Origin: Dermatemys mawii | Taxonomy: Eukaryota; Chordata; Testudines; Dermatemydidae | DNA: 64,000 nt | NCBI GenBank assembly: GCA_007922305.1 | Contig: ML677326.1 | Coordinates: 52,340,453-52,404,452 of the forward strand | Reading direction: 5' to 3' | Shown: piece after piece, positions 59,851 through 64,000 of the stretch | Position numbering within the stretch: position 1 is the stretch's first letter | How the letters are laid out: the number at the start of each line of letters is the position of its first letter | Made by a program: the position numbers and the translations under genes | Notes under the pieces: generated by a model | Told to the model about the DNA's origin: nothing | Seen by the model: only the letters and a program-made list of their open reading frames with translations | The model's database searches: none

Positions 59851-61309
59851 AACGGTTATTCCTCTGATACTTAATAATTTGTGTTACTACATTTTGACTA
59901 TCCCTTACAAAGAACTGTCATAGAAATGAAACCAACCAAATCTACATTTAAATAAGCATCATGACCATATGCCATGCCTTCATGTGTCCTACCAAATATT
60001 CAGATTCCTTAAATGTCCAGCCCTCTAGGCTTGCATGATGCAGATGCATTCATTATGATCAGTATTTTCCTGTGCACAAAAACTATGTAGGTAAGTTCTT
60101 CATTACTTCATAACAATCCATTCTCCTTTTTTATTTATCTTGTTACAAGATGAACTACACAAGCTGTTCAGTAACATAGCCAATTTAGAATAGTGGTTAA
60201 TTTTGTCTTCCTTTTCATTTATTAACAGGCCTACTTTCTTGGTAGTAATTCTTTCTCCTTATTCCCTTAAGCTCACATTAACTCATACTTTTTTTTGCCC
60301 TTATCTTTTCATTGTAAGCCTTATAAAGAGAGATATAGCAGAAATAAGAACTTTAATATCAGAAATGAATTAGCTTACAGGGTATTTACCTGAATAAGGT
60401 TTCTTGCAGTTTTACTCTTGGGAAATCTTGAAAGCTAAAGTCGAGTTATTCTTGTGTTCAGGCCCATATTTTAAGTGTGTTTTATTATGTTGTTGACTTT
60501 TGTAATAAAGGATAATACTGTTGCTTGGTGACTATAGCAGCCTTCCAAAGTTTGTGGATTATTTTGTCATAATAATATAGCTGCAGGCTTTTTAAACCAA
60601 CTTGGGTGTACTGACAATTTATGCATGCCTAGAAACTTGACCTTGCTATATGTAAGACCTAGACATCTCATCTTCCTTCTTTCTGATGAATTACCTAGCT
60701 ATATGAGGCCAAATACATTCCTGGTACAATTTCATTGAATTTGGCCCATGATGTATTCCAGAAGACCAATGATATTGAGTGGGAAAGTATTTCTGCAATA
60801 CTTTTATAACACCCCAGTTCTGAGAGCAGCAGTTAGTTTTTCTTCTTGTTCATAAGTAATACCTGGTTGCTTGTATGCAATTATTCAGAACACAGTCTTG
60901 TATTGATTGTGTCTGAGGTGCTAACATCAGGTGAGCCTGGGGCTTTAAAATAATTCAAGCTGCTATAGTAACATGTTAAACACTTTTAAACTATTTGTTG
61001 CAGATGTTTTTTAATCAATGCAGTTGGCAGGATTATGAAAATATGTGATATACATTGTTTTTCTTTTAAAAAGATAAACTTTATAAAGTCAGCTTCAAGA
61101 AATGATTTGCCACAACAGTAGAAGATCATGGAAATTAGTTAAACACAGAAACACTCCCCCTCTGATGGAAAATACACTCATACAAGAGCAGAATGCGCTT
61201 AGAAGCTGGTGCATGAATTTAATGATCAAACATAGAAAGAGCCAACTTCTTTCCAAGAGTATGGGAGCCTGATTTATTGTGTTCAGACTTAATTACTGAC
61301 AAACTTTAG
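59851..61309. other. No gene recognised
   Basis: AT-rich sequence; nothing recognised. Confidence 0.5.
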
Positions 61310-61560
61310 ATTAATTATCAGGCCTCACAAAATCATGGCACTAACTTAAAAATCAGAAGACTTAAAAAATAATAATTTGTGGTGGGGGGTTATTGCCTTC
61401 TGATTTGTGAACCTTTAGGGTTCCCCCTTTCAACCTTTTCTCTGCAACCATGATGGCTAAAATCCTATTTGTTTAAATGACACTTGATATTCTCCTGGTA
61501 ATCATAACTCTTGGAGTTGCAGTTTTCAGAGAAACATCCACTATTATGTGAGGTGGCAAC
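61310..61560 (+). mobile_element. Second copy of the 41027-41290 repeat
   Basis: CCTCACAAAATCATGGC, TTGCCTTCTGATTTGTGAAC, CTTTAGGGTTCC, TCTCTGCAACCATGATGGCT and GGTGGCAACA align in order with the copy at 41 kb. It is more diverged in its right half. Confidence 0.5.
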
Positions 61561-62099
61561 AACAGCAGGGCTCAATACAAATAATAATTGAAACATAATG
61601 AAATGAACAACATGTGTTCATATCTCAGATGGAGGTGACCTGCTCTGTGTATTGCTAAGAGTCATCCAAGTGGCACACGTGCTTTCCTGGCTGGCAGTGG
61701 TGCCTGCCCTGTGTTAGGGTGACTGCCCACACCTTGCCCAGGCGGCAGAGCAGGGTCCCAATGCCTGGGCCATAAGGCAGCACCGCGAGACAGGCTCCCT
61801 CTCTCCTGTGCCATGGCACCAGCTCTAACTCACAGAACTTGGGTGAGAAACCTGGGCAGCCCCACCCCAGTGTGGGTCAGAGCTGGCACCGGGGCACAGA
61901 ACAAGGAGGGTCCAGCTCACACCTCAGCCTGGTACGGGGCAGGGGGCAGGCCCCTCCCCCGCTCTGCCATGTTGGCACCAGCCGCCTGCACTGAGTGCGC
62001 TGGGCCCAGCAACTAGTTGGGCTCTTCGGGCGCGGAGGGGAGGGGGCAGGTGGCGGTAACAGCAGGAACTGCACTGGAGAGAGGCGGGAGGGAGGGGGA

Positions 62100-62262
62100 A
62101 CGGCGAGGGGGCGGGGCCATTCGCTCAGCTGTGGCAGCTCCTTCCCCTCCCTGGCGGTCGGGCGCGTCTTCCGGGTGGGATTGTGAAATGGTGGCCGCGT
62201 GATTGGTCACGAGCTCAGCGCGCGCATCCCGGATGCTCTCTGAGTGCAGCTGGCGCGCGGCG
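62100..62262 (+). promoter_or_regulatory. Probable TATA-less AGA promoter and 5' UTR
   Basis: Visible sites: a GC box GGGGCGGGGC (62107-62116), an ETS-type CTTCCGGG (62168-62175), a YY1-like AAATGGTGGCC (62186-62196) and an inverted CCAAT box, ATTGG (62202-62206). There is no TATA box. The transcription start cannot be fixed from sequence. An ATG at 62188-62190 opens a four-codon upstream ORF (stop TGA, 62200-62202), which matters only if transcription starts upstream of it. Confidence 0.55.
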
Positions 62263-62401
62263 ATGGGGCTCGGCGCGCGGCGGGCGCTCTGCTGTCTTCT
62301 CCCGCTGCTGCTGCCGCCTGTGTCCGGGGCGGTGAGCGCGGGCCCGGCTGCGCTGCCGCTAGTCCTCAACACCTGGGCGTTTAGGAAAGCAACGGAAACA
62401 G
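62263..62401 (+). CDS. AGA: Aspartylglucosaminidase, exon 1 (partial gene)
   Basis: AGA is the lysosomal N-terminal-nucleophile hydrolase that cleaves the GlcNAc-Asn bond in glycoprotein breakdown. Exon 1 encodes 46 residues plus one base. It has a signal peptide (MGLGARRALCCLLPLLLPPV, cleavage likely near SGA or VSA), then LPLVLNTWAFRKATET. This matches the start of mature human AGA (PLPLVVNTWPFKNATEA). The donor is CAG|GTGTCG at 62401/62402. The phase-1 break right after the ATEA-like residues agrees with the first human exon, recalled as 127 coding bases (42 codons plus one base). The start at 62263 has G at -3 and +4; an in-frame ATG ten codons upstream (62233) has a weak context. The open frame beyond 62401 is intron. 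The catalytic Thr lies in later exons, outside the window. Confidence 0.9.
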
Positions 62402-63791
62402 GTGTCGCTGGCTGCGGGCTTTGCCTCGCTCCGCTCCTGCGGGCGCGGAGCTGGGGTTGATGTTGGGGGCGGGGGCACGGTTGCCTCCCCTTCGCACCTG
62501 TGCAGCGCACGGAGCGGTGCAGCCCGCGGCACTCCCTGCAGTGCAGTGCGGGGACGGTGACTCAGGTCTTGCACTGCCGTCCTTGATCGCGTGCGGGAGG
62601 CTGGGGCCGGGAGAGATGCTGTTCTCGGGGGTATTGCTAGTGCGGATATTCAGAAAACCTTTGGCCCTGGATCTGCACACAGATGTACTGATAGAGCTGG
62701 GGGCGGGGTATGGGTTTTTTCCCCAATGCTGATTTACCTAGACGGCTACAGTTGCTGTGGATAGACGACCCCAAAGAAGTTCCTAAGCCAACTTCTCTAC
62801 ATTTCGGGAGTCAAAGGGAAGTGTTCAGGCAACAGGAAGTGAAACTATAAATGCCTCGGTTAAACAGGGGGGATGGGATGCTCCCCTATGGCATCTGCCC
62901 CAACACTTATTCTTTGGTTAGCAAAACTTTTAATAAAATGTAACAGGAGTGTTTCTATGTTGCTGTCTGTAATGATAATTTCCCCCAAAAAAGAAAAATG
63001 CATTCCCCACCAGTGTTTGAAATCCAAATAGCACCCCACTAGGAGCCTACATAGGTAATTTTAATTTATTTTCTTTTTTGCATTTTCTCTCTTTGGACCA
63101 TGAAACACCATAAATTGGGACAAACTTGACCTTTTACATTACTTTCACTTCTAATAAACTGAATAGATACTAGTAACATATTTTAAGCACACTTTTTAAT
63201 ACCTATATTTAAAAAAAAATCCATGTCTCTTCAGAATCCATCCCACATAATTCTTTAGACAGCAGCAATTCTGGCCATTATCAAATTTTTCATTGCTGTT
63301 TTACTAGGAGGCATATATGGCAATTTACAGATAAGATGTGTATTGTTGACTCCTACTGTCACCCTCAAAGACAGCAATAGGTTGTAGAGACAGATTTAGA
63401 AAATGCACCCAAGCTAGACTACCGTAGTTTTGATATGAATGAATTCTTGTTAGTTAACTCAGTTAAAACCTAATTTTGTCAGCAGTGAATGACCTCACTT
63501 GCAATTCAAGGCTCTGTTTCTGCCAACACTTATCCACATGCTTAAACTGACTACTTTTGACTAGTCTCACAGAAACAATGGGGGAATTACTCAGAATAGT
63601 AAAGTTTGGGTATGCTATCATCCATGTCTAATGGAGGTCACAATGGACAGTGCTAATATTAGGTCAGACTGTCCAAAATTAGAGAACACTCCCAAATTAG
63701 TGGTATATCCTATAGATTTAGCCAAACCAGCAAATTGTATGTGTTCCTGGGTCACTTTTCTAGCTCACCATAAAGCCACTCACAGTCTAGC
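62402..63791 (+). other. AGA: AGA intron 1, first part
   Basis: It begins GTGTCGCTGG. The first 240 bases are still CpG-island sequence, then it becomes AT-rich. No second exon is recognisable before the window ends, so intron 1 is at least 1.6 kb long. Confidence 0.7.
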
Positions 63792-64000
63792 TCGGGGTGG
63801 GCAAACTTTTTGGCCTGGAGGCCACATTTGGGTATGGAAATTGTATGGTGAGCCAGGAATGCTCACAAAATTGAGGGTTGGGGTGTGGGAGAGGGGGACT
63901 CTGGCTGGGGGTGTAAGCTCTGGGGTGGGGGCTAGAAGAAAGGGGTGTAGAAGGGGCTGTGGGCTGTAGGTGGAGCAGAGGGGTTTGGAGTATGGGAGGG
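63792..64000. mobile_element. hAT-type MITE, second copy, cut by window end
   Basis: GGGGTGGGCAAACTTTTTGG (63794 onward), then CCTGGAGGCCACATTTGGG and AAATTGTATGG match the left end of the 23880-24850 element; the first two bases differ (TC instead of CA). A GT-rich body of GGGGTGTGGG-like units follows. It lies within AGA intron 1, and its right end is outside the window. Confidence 0.8.

Larger units (their letters stand above)
61720..62640. promoter_or_regulatory. CpG island over AGA exon 1
   Basis: GC content and CpG density rise sharply here, peaking at about 62010-62560, in contrast to the AT-rich sequence on both sides. It covers the putative promoter, exon 1 and the start of intron 1, as expected for a housekeeping lysosomal enzyme. 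Several 60-165 codon ORFs on both strands are due to base composition. Confidence 0.85.

Noticed and set aside
62233..62262. Upstream in-frame ATG as the AGA start
   Set aside because: It has C at -3 and C at +4 and would put a polar SECSWRAA stretch before the signal peptide; 62263 has a strong context and gives a clean leader close to the human length.
62402..62460. Continuation of the AGA frame as coding
   Set aside because: Similarity to AGA stops at 62401, which is followed by a GT donor in the expected phase; the remaining 20 codons are intron read-through.
62013..62510. 165-codon ORF antisense to AGA exon 1
   Set aside because: CpG-island ORFs on the opposite strand of an exon are common; it is Ala/Pro/Arg-rich and lacks any domain.

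Overview
This is a stretch of vertebrate nuclear DNA, most probably from a turtle (Testudines). It is AT-rich, has very short spurious ORFs and one CpG island. It is packed with degraded mobile elements whose sequences I recognise as typical of turtle genomes: CR1 LINE 3' ends, GTCTACACT-type MITEs, Penelope-like tails, TGTCATAA and TGTGAC LTRs, tRNA-derived SINEs, and MIR and L2 remnants. The species call rests on memory of these families; no search was run.

The only host protein-coding sequence I can support is at the right end. Exon 1 of AGA (aspartylglucosaminidase, a lysosomal amidase) lies at 62263-62401 on the plus strand, inside a CpG island of about 0.9 kb. It has a signal peptide, the start of the mature enzyme, and a phase-1 splice donor. 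The gene continues rightward out of the window. In human, the 5' side of AGA faces the very large gene desert before TENM3; the roughly 61 kb to the left of exon 1 here shows no exon and fits that picture.

Layout from left to right. 1-4.6 kb: AT-rich sequence with two perfect hairpins, a hAT-like end and a MITE. 4.7-7.8 kb: an LTR cluster, made of a minus-strand Gypsy-type retrotransposon (5' LTR, tRNA-Pro-like primer binding site, broken gag with a SCAN-like segment, zinc knuckle, protease remnant), a solo LTR with an ACCAC target duplication that abuts it, and a 106-bp LTR copy. 9.9-15.5 kb: a foldback MITE, MIR and SINE fragments, a Penelope-like remnant and a 660-bp solo LTR. 16.2-18.8 kb: a DNA-transposon-like element with imperfect terminal inverted repeats and a decayed gene of an unnamed zinc-finger protein family; upstream of its start codon are four perfect copies of a 10-mer containing the ATF4-C/EBP composite motif. 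21.9-27.2 kb: a SINE, a CR1 copy, a 971-bp hAT MITE with an 8-bp target duplication, a MIR remnant and a 303-bp pogo/Tigger-type MITE. 27.3-28.6 kb: a MITE fragment and a 1.1-kb segment between 15-bp direct repeats. 29-50 kb: sparse Penelope-like, CR1, L2, MITE, minisatellite and microsatellite sequence. 50.2-52.0 kb: a solo LTR with a GTGAT target duplication and a second CR1 copy. 52-61 kb: mostly unrecognised AT-rich sequence with repeat tails. 61.7-64 kb: the AGA promoter, exon 1 and part of intron 1, which contains a second copy of the hAT MITE.

The most interesting items are the uncharacterised transposon at 16.2-18.8 kb with its four clustered stress-response-like motifs, and the SCAN-like gag remnant, which bears on the origin of the SCAN domain in vertebrate zinc-finger genes.
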